DNA of 64,000 nt from an uncultured Lachnospiraceae bacterium (lineage in GTDB: Bacteria; Bacillota; Clostridia; Lachnospirales; Lachnospiraceae): assembly GCA_930989745.1 (NCBI GenBank), contig CAKNMY010000002.1:1-64000 (forward strand), read 5' to 3'. The notes below the pieces were generated by a model. The model saw only the letters and a list, made by a program, of their open reading frames with translations. It did not search any database and was not told where the DNA came from. Shown in pieces: positions 33,500 through 41,443 of this stretch (positions within the stretch are counted from its first letter, which is position 1; the number at the start of each line of letters is the position of its first letter). The position numbers were made by a program, and so were the translations under genes.

Positions 33500-34126
33500 T
33501 TATTCAGCAGAAACCTCATCGTCGGTTGCAAAATTGCGCACCTGCGTCGGGCACTTCAGCACGTCGAGACGTCCAATCGCCTCTAAGCGGCGGTAAATGC
33601 GCTCCCAGCCGCACTCCATACTGCTGTCCACTTCGCACATGCCGTCTTTTGCGCCGCCGCACTGACCGTTTACGAGGCTCTTGGAACATGCCGTGATCGG
33701 ACAGATGCCGCCGGTCAGGTTCAGATAGCACTCGCCGCACTGGTCGCACTTGTACTCCAGAGGCGTCACGCCCTGGAAGCCCGGCAGACGGCAGGTGTCG
33801 CAGCCTGCGTAAACAGCCTTCTCCTCAAGATAGGACGCAATCGTCTGTACGCCCACGCCGCAGGAAAATACGAGAACCGCGTCGGCAGCTTCGATCTCGC
33901 CCGCGTGCTTTTCAAGACGGAGCTTCATATTGTCGGGATTGCATATGTAGTCGGTTGTCATGATGCCGGTCACATTTCCGGAAGCGGAGAGTTCTGCTTC
34001 GAGTTCACTGATCTCTTTCTCCGGGAAATGCACTTCCTTACATCCGATGCAGTTGATGATAAAAACTTTCTTGCCATCCACAAGGGATGCGATCGTCTCT
34101 CTTGGCTTTAATTCAGTAATTAACAT
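33500..34126 (-). CDS. metV: MetV-like MTHFR-associated iron-sulfur/zinc protein
   Basis: A 208-residue Cys-rich protein of the MTHFR C-terminal-domain (MetV) family: INCIGCKEVHF, VFSCGVGVQTIA, CDQCGECYLNLTGGICPI and SLVNGQCGGAKDG. MetV is required for activity of acetogen MTHFR and carries Fe-S clusters. Almost the same domain is found again at the N-terminus of the upstream RnfC-like protein. The start lies 1 base after the stop of that gene, and metF follows 68 bases later. Confidence 0.88.
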   Translation of the reverse strand: MLITELKPRETIASLVDGKKVFIINCIGCKEVHFPEKEISELEAELSASGNVTGIMTTDYICNPDNMKLRLEKHAGEIEAADAVLVFSCGVGVQTIASYLEEKAVYAGCDTCRLPGFQGVTPLEYKCDQCGECYLNLTGGICPITACSKSLVNGQCGGAKDGMCEVDSSMECGWERIYRRLEAIGRLDVLKCPTQVRNFATDDEVSAE

Positions 34127-34127
34127 A

Positions 34128-36089
34128 TCACTTCATCCCCCTTACTGCAGTCTTGCCGGCTTTGATCTTGCTGACTAACGGGATCTTGGAGGAACAGATA
34201 TACTCACAGCATCTGCACTCAATACAATCCATCACATTCTTTTCCTTCATGCCCTGCCAGTTCTGCTCATCCGCAAACTTGGCAAAATACAGAGGAGAAA
34301 GCTCCATCGGACAGACATCCATACAGCGTCCGCACTTGATACACGGCTGCTCAACGGTATGGTCTGTGTCGATGGCGATAATGCCGTTGGAACCCTTCAT
34401 GATCGGAACATCGAGATCGGAGAGATCGAAGCCCATCATCGGTCCGCCTGCCTTGAACGTGACGTCATCCCCTGTCACGCCGCCGCAGTAGTCAACCAGC
34501 TCTTTTGTGCTGGTACCGATCTTCACGATAAAATTGCCCGGATTCTTCAGGCGCTCGCCTGTGACAGTCACCACGCGCTCCACTAACGGCATACCGCGCA
34601 GAATAGCATCTGCAATCGCCTTCGTGGTGCTGATGTTGCCGACTACGCATCCTACGTCTGCCGGAAGTCCGCCCTGCGGAACCTGCCGCTTCAGTGTGCG
34701 TTTGATCAGCATCTTCTCAGCGCCCTGCGGATACTTTGTCTTTGCCACAGATACCTCGATATTGTCATAGCCTGCGGTCTTCTCCTTCATGAGTTCGATC
34801 GCATCCGGCTTGTTGTCCTCAATGACGATGATGCCCTTCTCGGCGCCAGTCGCCTTCAACATTGCCTGAAGTCCGAAGATTACATCGTCCGCATACTCAA
34901 GCAGAACTCTGTGGTCTGCGGTCAGCAGCGGCTCGCACTCACAGCCGTTTAAGAGAATTGTGTCAACCGGCTTGGCGGGCTTTAACTTCACGGAAGTCGG
35001 GAAACCTGCGCCGCCCATGCCGACGATTCCAGCCTCCTTGATAATCTCTACGATCTCATCCGGAGTCAGGCTGTCGAGATCGCCGTGCGGCTTCACAGAC
35101 TCATGCAGCGTATTCTTGCCGTCGGAGCGGATCACAACAGAGAGACACTCGCCTCTTGTCGCGTGTCCGCGATTCTCGACTGCGATCACGGTACCGCTCA
35201 CGCTGGAGTGTACAGAGCTGCTGATAAAGCCTGCCGCTTCGCCGATCTTCTGTCCGACCTGCACAGTATCGCCGACCTGCACGATCGGGTTTGCCGGAGC
35301 GCCCGCATGCATGGACAGCGGAATCACAACAACTTCCGGATCCGGGAAGCGCTTCAGTGCCAGATGCTCGGTAAATTCCTTGCGCTCTGCCGGATGCACG
35401 CCGCCGTAGTAACCGTCCAGACGGTTCTCGCGGATAGATTTAACATAATTGCTTACATACTTATAGTCCACTTTGGAGTAATCGCGAAGCTGAACCGGCT
35501 GGTTTAAGAACTCCTCAAGGCGTCCCTGTTTTGCCAGTCTCTGGTAAATCTTCTCCCATGCGCAGTCTTTGCTGCTGTCCACTTCGCATTTGCCGTCCTT
35601 CGCGCCGCCGCACTGTCCGTTGACCAGGCTCTTGGAGCAGTCAACGATCGGACAGATGCCGCCGGTGATATTCAGATAGCACTGCGCGCACGCGTCACAC
35701 TTCCGCTCTGTCAGCGCCATACCGTGATATCCCGTATAATTCAGTGAATTGCTTGCAGCGTATACCGGTTTGCCAGCCAGATCCGCCACCGTCTGGATAC
35801 CCAGTCCGCAGGAGATTACAAATATATTTTCCGTACCTTCCGGAATCATATCCTGCAGTTTTTTCTCTGTCTGGGTTTTATTGCACAAAAAATCAACCCG
35901 TGCACTGCCTGTAACGGTCTTTCCGTTTTCAGCGGCAAGCTTCTCGAACTCGCCGCACTCCGGTTCGTCAATTGTTTCAAATTTCTTGAAGCACTTGTTG
36001 CAGGCAATGATGAACAGGTTGTCCTTGCCGTCCAGCAGTGACAGCAGTTCATCATTCTTTTTTAACTTATACTTGGTATAGTTTTCCAA
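34128..36089 (-). CDS. MetV-like domain fused to RnfC-like NADH-binding Fe-S subunit
   Basis: A 653-residue fusion. Residues 1 to about 205 form a MetV-like domain (ISCGLGIQTVADLAG, CDACAQCYLNITGGICPI, SLVNGQCGGAKDG). The rest is RnfC-like with GMGGAGFPTSVKL for FMN/NADH and two [4Fe-4S] motifs, C583-586-589-593 and C622-625-628-632. It would feed electrons from NADH to MetF, like RnfC2 of Acetobacterium MTHFR. The start is TTG at 36089 with GGAAGGTGAG upstream; the longer ATG-started frame (36182) lacks a ribosome site and a family match. First gene of the operon with metV and metF. Confidence 0.88.
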   Translation of the reverse strand: MENYTKYKLKKNDELLSLLDGKDNLFIIACNKCFKKFETIDEPECGEFEKLAAENGKTVTGSARVDFLCNKTQTEKKLQDMIPEGTENIFVISCGLGIQTVADLAGKPVYAASNSLNYTGYHGMALTERKCDACAQCYLNITGGICPIVDCSKSLVNGQCGGAKDGKCEVDSSKDCAWEKIYQRLAKQGRLEEFLNQPVQLRDYSKVDYKYVSNYVKSIRENRLDGYYGGVHPAERKEFTEHLALKRFPDPEVVVIPLSMHAGAPANPIVQVGDTVQVGQKIGEAAGFISSSVHSSVSGTVIAVENRGHATRGECLSVVIRSDGKNTLHESVKPHGDLDSLTPDEIVEIIKEAGIVGMGGAGFPTSVKLKPAKPVDTILLNGCECEPLLTADHRVLLEYADDVIFGLQAMLKATGAEKGIIVIEDNKPDAIELMKEKTAGYDNIEVSVAKTKYPQGAEKMLIKRTLKRQVPQGGLPADVGCVVGNISTTKAIADAILRGMPLVERVVTVTGERLKNPGNFIVKIGTSTKELVDYCGGVTGDDVTFKAGGPMMGFDLSDLDVPIMKGSNGIIAIDTDHTVEQPCIKCGRCMDVCPMELSPLYFAKFADEQNWQGMKEKNVMDCIECRCCEYICSSKIPLVSKIKAGKTAVRGMK

Positions 36090-36449
36090 TTGCTCACCTT
36101 CCTTGTAGAATTGATCTGCGGGCCGGATTCTTATCTGTTTTTGCTGATATAAAACAAATAATACAGCTCGCAATCGCTGCAACTATAATAACACACATTA
36201 ACTAAATTATCTAGTCTAAACATGCGTTTCCTGTAGAAAAAGCAATGCTGTACCGGGAACGGCAGGGGAGAGGGCTGTACAGTATATACAACCGTCCGCC
36301 AGGGGCAGACACGGTTGCCTGACTGCAGGATATCCGATATAATTACTATGACACTCCGCCGCCGAACAGGCGGCATGAATTCAGGGACGCCCAATGCACC
36401 TGCCGGATGTTCATGGGCAGTGATACCCATACGGTCAGGTGCATGAAGG
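36090..36449. other. Intergenic region with a structured nested inverted repeat
   Basis: No gene seen. The rnfC2 promoter should lie here on the minus strand, but no convincing -35/-10 pair was found in the AT-rich part (36150-36220). At 36394-36444 a nested hairpin occurs: ATGCACCTG/CAGGTGCAT (9 bp) enclosing ATGGG/CCCAT (5 bp). The region borders a response-regulator fragment and is probably part of the decayed block. Confidence 0.5.
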
Positions 36450-36566
36450 ATTATTATTGATGACAATACGCTGAGCGTCAATATCACGCGCATCCGCGCC
36501 AAGCTGAAAAACATCGGCGGGGAAGAGCTCATCCGCACGAGAAGGGGGCAGGGGTATCAGATATGA
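36450..36566 (+). pseudogene. Response regulator fragment (C-terminal winged helix only)
   Basis: The frame ending with TGA at 36564-36566 reads DDNTLSVNITRIRAKL then RTRRGQGYQI, the DNA-binding end of an OmpR/BceR-type regulator. The receiver domain and start are absent, and stops close the frame upstream. The stop overlaps the ATG of the next broken gene (ATGA), as in an intact regulator-kinase operon. A 5-prime deleted remnant. Confidence 0.75.
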
Positions 36567-38784
36567 ATCACATGCTGTATCATTATTTATAAGACAGAAG
36601 CGTCGCCCTGATGGCGCGCGCGTTTGCCGCGGCAGCGTGCGCGGCCTACCTGTATCTATGCCGCGTGCAGACGGACGTGATTACGGTTCTGCTCATAAGC
36701 TGGGCAGCGGCTGAGGCGGCTGCGCTGACCGCCGGATACCTCCGCCGCAGGTCATACTTCCGGGAAATCTTCGGAACACTGGAGCGGCTTGACAAAAAAT
36801 ATCTGATCTCGGAACTGCTGCCTCCGTCCGCAAGATTGGAGGATCAGCTTTACCGTGAGATCCTGTACCGCTCGGGCAAATCCGTGATCGAGGAAGTGCG
36901 GCGCCTGGAGCGGGAGCACAGAGAATACAGAGAATTTATCGAGAGCTGGATACACGAGGCAAAGGTACCGCTGACTAATATCGGGCTGCTCAGCGCGGGG
37001 GAGTCCGGCAGCGCCTTCCGGGAAATCAGGGAAAAAGAATTCGGCATATATATGCTGCTCGGCTTTCGCAAGAAGCAGATCGCGCGTCTGTTTTTGATGG
37101 AAAATATGGTGCTCGGCGCGGCGGCGCTCGTCATCGGCACGGTGCCGGGAATCTTTTTTCAGCAGGTTCTGACCTCCGCAATCTACGGAATTCTGGAGAC
37201 GGAATATACGATTCATTTCTCCTGGGATATCAGGACGTTCGCGGTGACGGCGGGAGTGTACGCGGGAGCGTACGTTCTGGCGCTCTTCAGAAACCAGGCG
37301 AGATTCCGGCGCATGGACATCCGGGAGCTGGTGGACCGCGAACACGAAAATGAGAAGGAAATCCGCACAGGAAAGGGCAGAGCGGGCTGGATCTTCTTTG
37401 CGGCGGCAGCCTACATACTGGCGTTTGGATGGATGCTCTATGGAGGAAGGATTACGCAGGATACTGTATATCCGCTCATCCTGGGACTGCTCGCGGCGGT
37501 CTATCTGCTGTATGCCGGGCTGGCGTCGTTTCTGGTTCGCTATATCAGGCATCAGGGCGCGCTTGTGTGGAGAGGGACGAATCTCTTTGTGCTTCGCCAG
37601 CTCTCCGGCAAGGTCCGCACCATGCGCTTTACGATGGGAACGCTGACGATTCTGTTCGCTGCTGCGCTGGTCGGCACTTCATGCGCGCTGATGCTCAACC
37701 GGTATCAGATGACGCAGGGAGATGAGAAATTTCCGTTTGACGCCGAATCTATCATCAGGATCCGGAGTATTCTTTTGAGGGGGAGCGGCAGGCGCTGCTG
37801 GAAAATACAGACCATGCCGCGGTCTATACGTATCAGATCTATCAGAACGGGACACAGGACTGGAATCAGTATCTGACGGAACACTACGCTTCCGCTGAAC
37901 GCGGGGATTTCTTCCGGTATGATACTTATATGAAGCTGAGCGACTATAACGCGCTGCGGGAGATGCTCGGATATGAGAAGATTGGTCTGGGAGAGAGGGA
38001 GTATCTGCTCCAGGCAAAGGAACGCATTGTGCGGGCTGCAGAGGAGATGACCGGACAGACGGTCAAAATCGGAGGAGTTTCCTATAAATATGCGGGATGC
38101 GAAACGATCGGATTTGAACAGAACGGACACAACGGAGCGGACTATCTGCTCGTAGTGCCGGATGATGCGGCAGAAGAAATGACGCCGTACTACAGCCTCT
38201 GCATGGCGATGTTTGAGGGGAAGGCTCCGGAGGATTTGGAGGAAAAGCTGTACGAGGCAGACGGTCTGTCAGCCGGAAGCGTATCGGCCCAGGGGCAGGA
38301 TTCTGCCGACCGCGGAGTCGGGACAGATACGTTTTACAGTTCCAACAGTACGATCTTTATCCGGGATACAGAGATTTACCAGATGCGTTTTATGATGTCA
38401 GTCGTGATGTTTCCGCTGTTTTATATCGGCCTGGTCTTTTTGTGCACCGCTCTTACGGTGCTTGCCGTCCAGCAGCTCTCCGACTCTGCGGCAAATCGCC
38501 GCAGGTACGGAATTCTGCAAAATATGGGACTCACGGAGCGTGAGCTCTCACGCACGGCGTTTCGGCAGACCGCGCTGTATTATCTCTGCCCGTTTATCGG
38601 GGCGCTGCTGCTCGGAGGAGAGATCTCCCTATATATAGGTAGGAACTTCCTTTTGTATTCCGGAGTCATGGACGCCATGTGGTCGTACTTCGGAAAAGCG
38701 GCGCTGCTGTTCGGGATTGTGTGTCTTCTGTACTTTGGCATCACCTGCGTGGAATTCAACCGCAGGAGAAAGGAACAGATCTAG
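36563..38784 (+). pseudogene. Broken histidine kinase-permease fusion (BceS/BceB-like remnant)
   Basis: Three lesions are visible. From ATG 36563 the sensor-kinase frame meets TAA at codon 10 (36590-36592). It reopens as a BceS-like N-terminus up to FIESWIHEAKVPLTNI, then jumps near 37000 straight into a BceB-like FtsX permease (REKEFGIYMLLGFRKKQI), so the kinase C-terminus, ABC ATPase and permease N-terminus were deleted. Near 37740-37760 the frame shifts: FPFDAE ends in one frame and DPEYSFEGERQALLEN continues in another, to 38784. The last part has normal permease helices. Non-functional as a Bce-type bacitracin-sensing system. Confidence 0.8.
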
Positions 38785-38787
38785 ACG

Positions 38788-38934
38788 CTACTCAGTCCGG
38801 AGCGCAATGACCGGATCTTTCAGCGCAGCCTTTTTCGCCGGAAGGAGTCCTCCGATCACTGTAATCACGATACTGATCGCAATGAGGACTGCTGCGGACG
38901 ATGCGGGAAGTGAAACATCGGGTTTGACATGGAA
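38788..38934 (-). pseudogene. C-terminal fragment of an FtsX/MacB-type ABC permease
   Basis: On the minus strand the last about 48 codons read VLIAISIVITVIGGLLPAKK then KDPVIALRTE and stop, the end of a MacB-like permease. The frame upstream turns into unrelated sequence opposite a kinase fragment, so only the tail remains. It is convergent with the permease remnant to its left. Confidence 0.65.
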
Positions 38935-39291
38935 CTTCCGCGGGTGATGTACTGCGGAAGCGAGCCGTTTCTGGAACAGGTATGGATCAACCTGATTGAC
39001 AATGCCATCAAGCATTCGCCAAAGGGCAGCAGTATTCGGATTTACATTTCTGAAAAACCAAAAACTGTGGCAGTGAAGGTCTCGGACGACGGCTGCGGCA
39101 TGACCGGGGAAGTTCAGAAACATATATTTGAAAAGTTTTATCAGGGCGACAGATCTCACAAAGCGGAGGGCAGCGGACTGGGCCTTGCGCTCGTCAAACG
39201 GATCGTGGAACTGTGCGGCGGGACGGTTGAGGTGGAGAGCGCGCCCGGAGCAGGCGCGTCATTTACGGTGGAACTGCCGAAGGAAAAATAA
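38929..39291 (+). pseudogene. Histidine kinase ATPase-domain fragment
   Basis: The frame has the HATPase boxes: N box QVWINLIDNAIKHSP, G1 DDGCGM, F box FEKFYQGDRSH, G2 GSGLGLALVKRIVEL. The sensor, membrane and HisKA parts are missing; the fragment starts exactly at the junction with the permease tail on the other strand. It belongs to a kinase different from the BceS-like piece at 36.6 kb. An ATG at 38929 exists by chance, and no ribosome site is seen. Confidence 0.75.
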
Positions 39292-39395
39292 TTTTCCCGG
39301 AGTTTACCGTAAGTTTTTCTTTCCGTGCTATACTGCCGGTGAAGGTCCGAAAGAAGGCCGGATAAGAAAAAAATGAGACAGTGAGGTAATGAAAG

Positions 39396-40058
39396 ATGGA
39401 AATGATGGAAAATATGAGAGCGCGCCACAGCGTGCGCCAGTATCAGGACAGACCGCTGGAGGCCAGCGTGAAGAAAAGCCTGGAACAGGAGATCGCGGCA
39501 TGCAACAGGGAAAGCGGTCTGCATATCCAGCTTGTGACGGGCGAACCGAAAGCGTTTGACGGCTTTATGGCGCATTATGGAAAATTCTCAGGAGTGACGG
39601 ATTACATTGCGCTGATCGGAAAGAAGGGCGCGGATCTGGATGAACAGTGCGGATACTATGGAGAGCGGCTCGTGCTGCTTGCCCAGAAGCTGGGGCTTAA
39701 CACCTGCTGGGTTGCCATGACATTCAGCAAGACCAAGAGCGCGTATGAGATCGGCGCGGGGGAGAAGCTCTGCTGCGTCATAGCGCTCGGCTACGGCAAA
39801 ACGCAGGGGAACGGCCATAAGGTAAAATCTGTGGAGGAGCTCTGCAGCGTGCAGGGAGAGATGCCCAAGTGGTTCCGGGAAGGCATGGAGGCGGCGCAGC
39901 TTGCTCCCACAGCCATGAACCAGCAGAAGTTCTGCTTTGCCTTAAAAGACGGCAGAGTGACTGTGACGACAAAAAGAGGATTTTATGCAAAAGTAGATCT
40001 TGGAATTGCAAGATACCACTTTGAGGCAGTCACGGGAAGAGAGACTTTCCGCGGATAA
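39396..40058 (+). CDS. Nitroreductase family flavoprotein
   Basis: A 220-residue FMN-dependent nitroreductase-fold protein: MRARHSVRQYQDRPLE, GYYGERLVLLAQKLGLNTCW and a C-terminal AQLAPTAMNQQKFCF, the FMN-binding segment placed late as in the TM1586-type subgroup. Such enzymes reduce nitro compounds, quinones or flavins with NAD(P)H. GAGGTAATG lies upstream of the ATG. It stands alone between the decayed region and the dehydratase pair; the substrate is unknown. Confidence 0.87.
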   Translation: MEMMENMRARHSVRQYQDRPLEASVKKSLEQEIAACNRESGLHIQLVTGEPKAFDGFMAHYGKFSGVTDYIALIGKKGADLDEQCGYYGERLVLLAQKLGLNTCWVAMTFSKTKSAYEIGAGEKLCCVIALGYGKTQGNGHKVKSVEELCSVQGEMPKWFREGMEAAQLAPTAMNQQKFCFALKDGRVTVTTKRGFYAKVDLGIARYHFEAVTGRETFRG

Positions 40059-40138
40059 TAAACTGGAAATTTCTCTGAAAATGTGGTATACCTTTATTCT
40101 GGAAGCTTTAAATTGTTGATCTGTTTGGAGGAATACGA

Positions 40139-41443
40139 ATGTGGATTGCAGACAAATATATTGACCATGTAAAAGAACAGACCGTGGAGCATCCGGGCGA
40201 GAGCTGGGAGAAGATGCTGCTGGGGTTCAAGGCGAATAAGCTCCGCACAAAGCTGCTCCCGAAGAAAGGTATATCCAAGGGATACCAGAAGCTGGAAGCC
40301 ATGATGATGTCCTTTGTGGCGGATTCTCTGGCGCGTTCCGACAGCTATGTGTGGGGAAATATCTTTGCGCCCTGCGAGATCATCGGATGCTTTGGTCTCA
40401 ATACGCTCTCGATAGAGTGCCTGTCCTGCTATTTCAGCGGATACCATCTGGAGGACTTTTTCATTGACTATGCGCAGAATACAGGCATTGCCCCCACGCT
40501 GTGCTCGTATCACAAGACGTTTGTGGGAGCCATCGACAGCGGCGCGGTACCCGTTCCGGAGTACGCCGTTACCACGTCGCTTTCGTGTGACGGCAACCTG
40601 AATACGTTCCGGTATCTGGAGAAGAGAAAGGGCGTGCCGTTTACCTTCCTCGACGTCCCCTACCGGGACGATGAGGCGTCCGTGGAATACCTGGCAGCCC
40701 AGTTAAAGGACTTTGCGATGGAGCTTGAGCGGCGCTTCGGCAGACCGTTTGACGAGGAGAAGCTGCGCCGGTCCATACGGATAGAGAATGAGACGAGAAG
40801 AGAGCTGATACGCTTCTTCCGGCTGCAGAGCGAGCGGTATTATCCGGGCGAACTCATCAGCCATCTCTATATGATGATGGGAATGCACCTGCTGATCGGC
40901 ACACAGGAATTTCTCGACCTGATCCGCTTTATGATCCGGGATATTGAGAATTATCCGAAGTTTGAGGGAAAGAAGATTCTGTGGATTCATCTGCTGCCGT
41001 TTTATCAGGAGACGCTGCAGAGCTATTTTAACTCGAGCCGGAAGTACCAGATTATTGCCAGCGATATCATTATTGATTCCATGGAAGAGATGGATGAGAC
41101 GAAGCCGTTTCACGCGCTGGCGAAGAAAATTATCCGAAATCTGTATAACGGATCTTATTCCCACAAAGCTCAGATGGTGGGAGAACTGGCGGACACGCTG
41201 CATCCGGATGCCGTGATTCAGTTCTGTCACTGGGGCTGCAAGCAGTCCTCAGGGGGCAGCGTCCTGCTGAAAGACAAGCTGAAGGATATGAGCATCCCCA
41301 TGCTGATCCTGGACGGAGACGGAATTGACCGGCGAAACAGCCATGACGGACAGATCCGGACCCGCCTGGAGGCATTTCTGGAGATGCTCGATTCCGGAGA
41401 AAAAGAGGAGACGGCAGGGAAGGAAGAGAAAAGAGTATGTTAG
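40139..41443 (+). CDS. 2-hydroxyacyl-CoA dehydratase-like Fe-S protein (HgdB family)
   Basis: A 434-residue protein of the HgdB/BcrC superfamily, with cysteines likely to hold a cluster: IFAPCEIIGCFG, IECLSC, TLCSYHK and FCHWGCKQSSGG. Relatives are either 2-hydroxyacyl-CoA dehydratase subunits or double-cubane-cluster proteins; nearby genes give no CoA-transferase or dehydrogenase to favour an amino-acid fermentation role. GGAGG precedes the ATG. It overlaps the fused activase gene by 7 bases, so the two act together. Confidence 0.82.
   Translation: MWIADKYIDHVKEQTVEHPGESWEKMLLGFKANKLRTKLLPKKGISKGYQKLEAMMMSFVADSLARSDSYVWGNIFAPCEIIGCFGLNTLSIECLSCYFSGYHLEDFFIDYAQNTGIAPTLCSYHKTFVGAIDSGAVPVPEYAVTTSLSCDGNLNTFRYLEKRKGVPFTFLDVPYRDDEASVEYLAAQLKDFAMELERRFGRPFDEEKLRRSIRIENETRRELIRFFRLQSERYYPGELISHLYMMMGMHLLIGTQEFLDLIRFMIRDIENYPKFEGKKILWIHLLPFYQETLQSYFNSSRKYQIIASDIIIDSMEEMDETKPFHALAKKIIRNLYNGSYSHKAQMVGELADTLHPDAVIQFCHWGCKQSSGGSVLLKDKLKDMSIPMLILDGDGIDRRNSHDGQIRTRLEAFLEMLDSGEKEETAGKEEKRVC

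Noticed and set aside
36090..36240. TATTAT/TATAGT boxes on the minus strand as the rnfC2 promoter
   Set aside because: No -35 at acceptable spacing could be found, so no promoter is claimed.
36611..37876. A 421-codon frame looking like a novel kinase-permease hybrid
   Set aside because: It lacks the kinase catalytic core, starts after an in-frame stop and ends at a frameshift; treated as a pseudogene.
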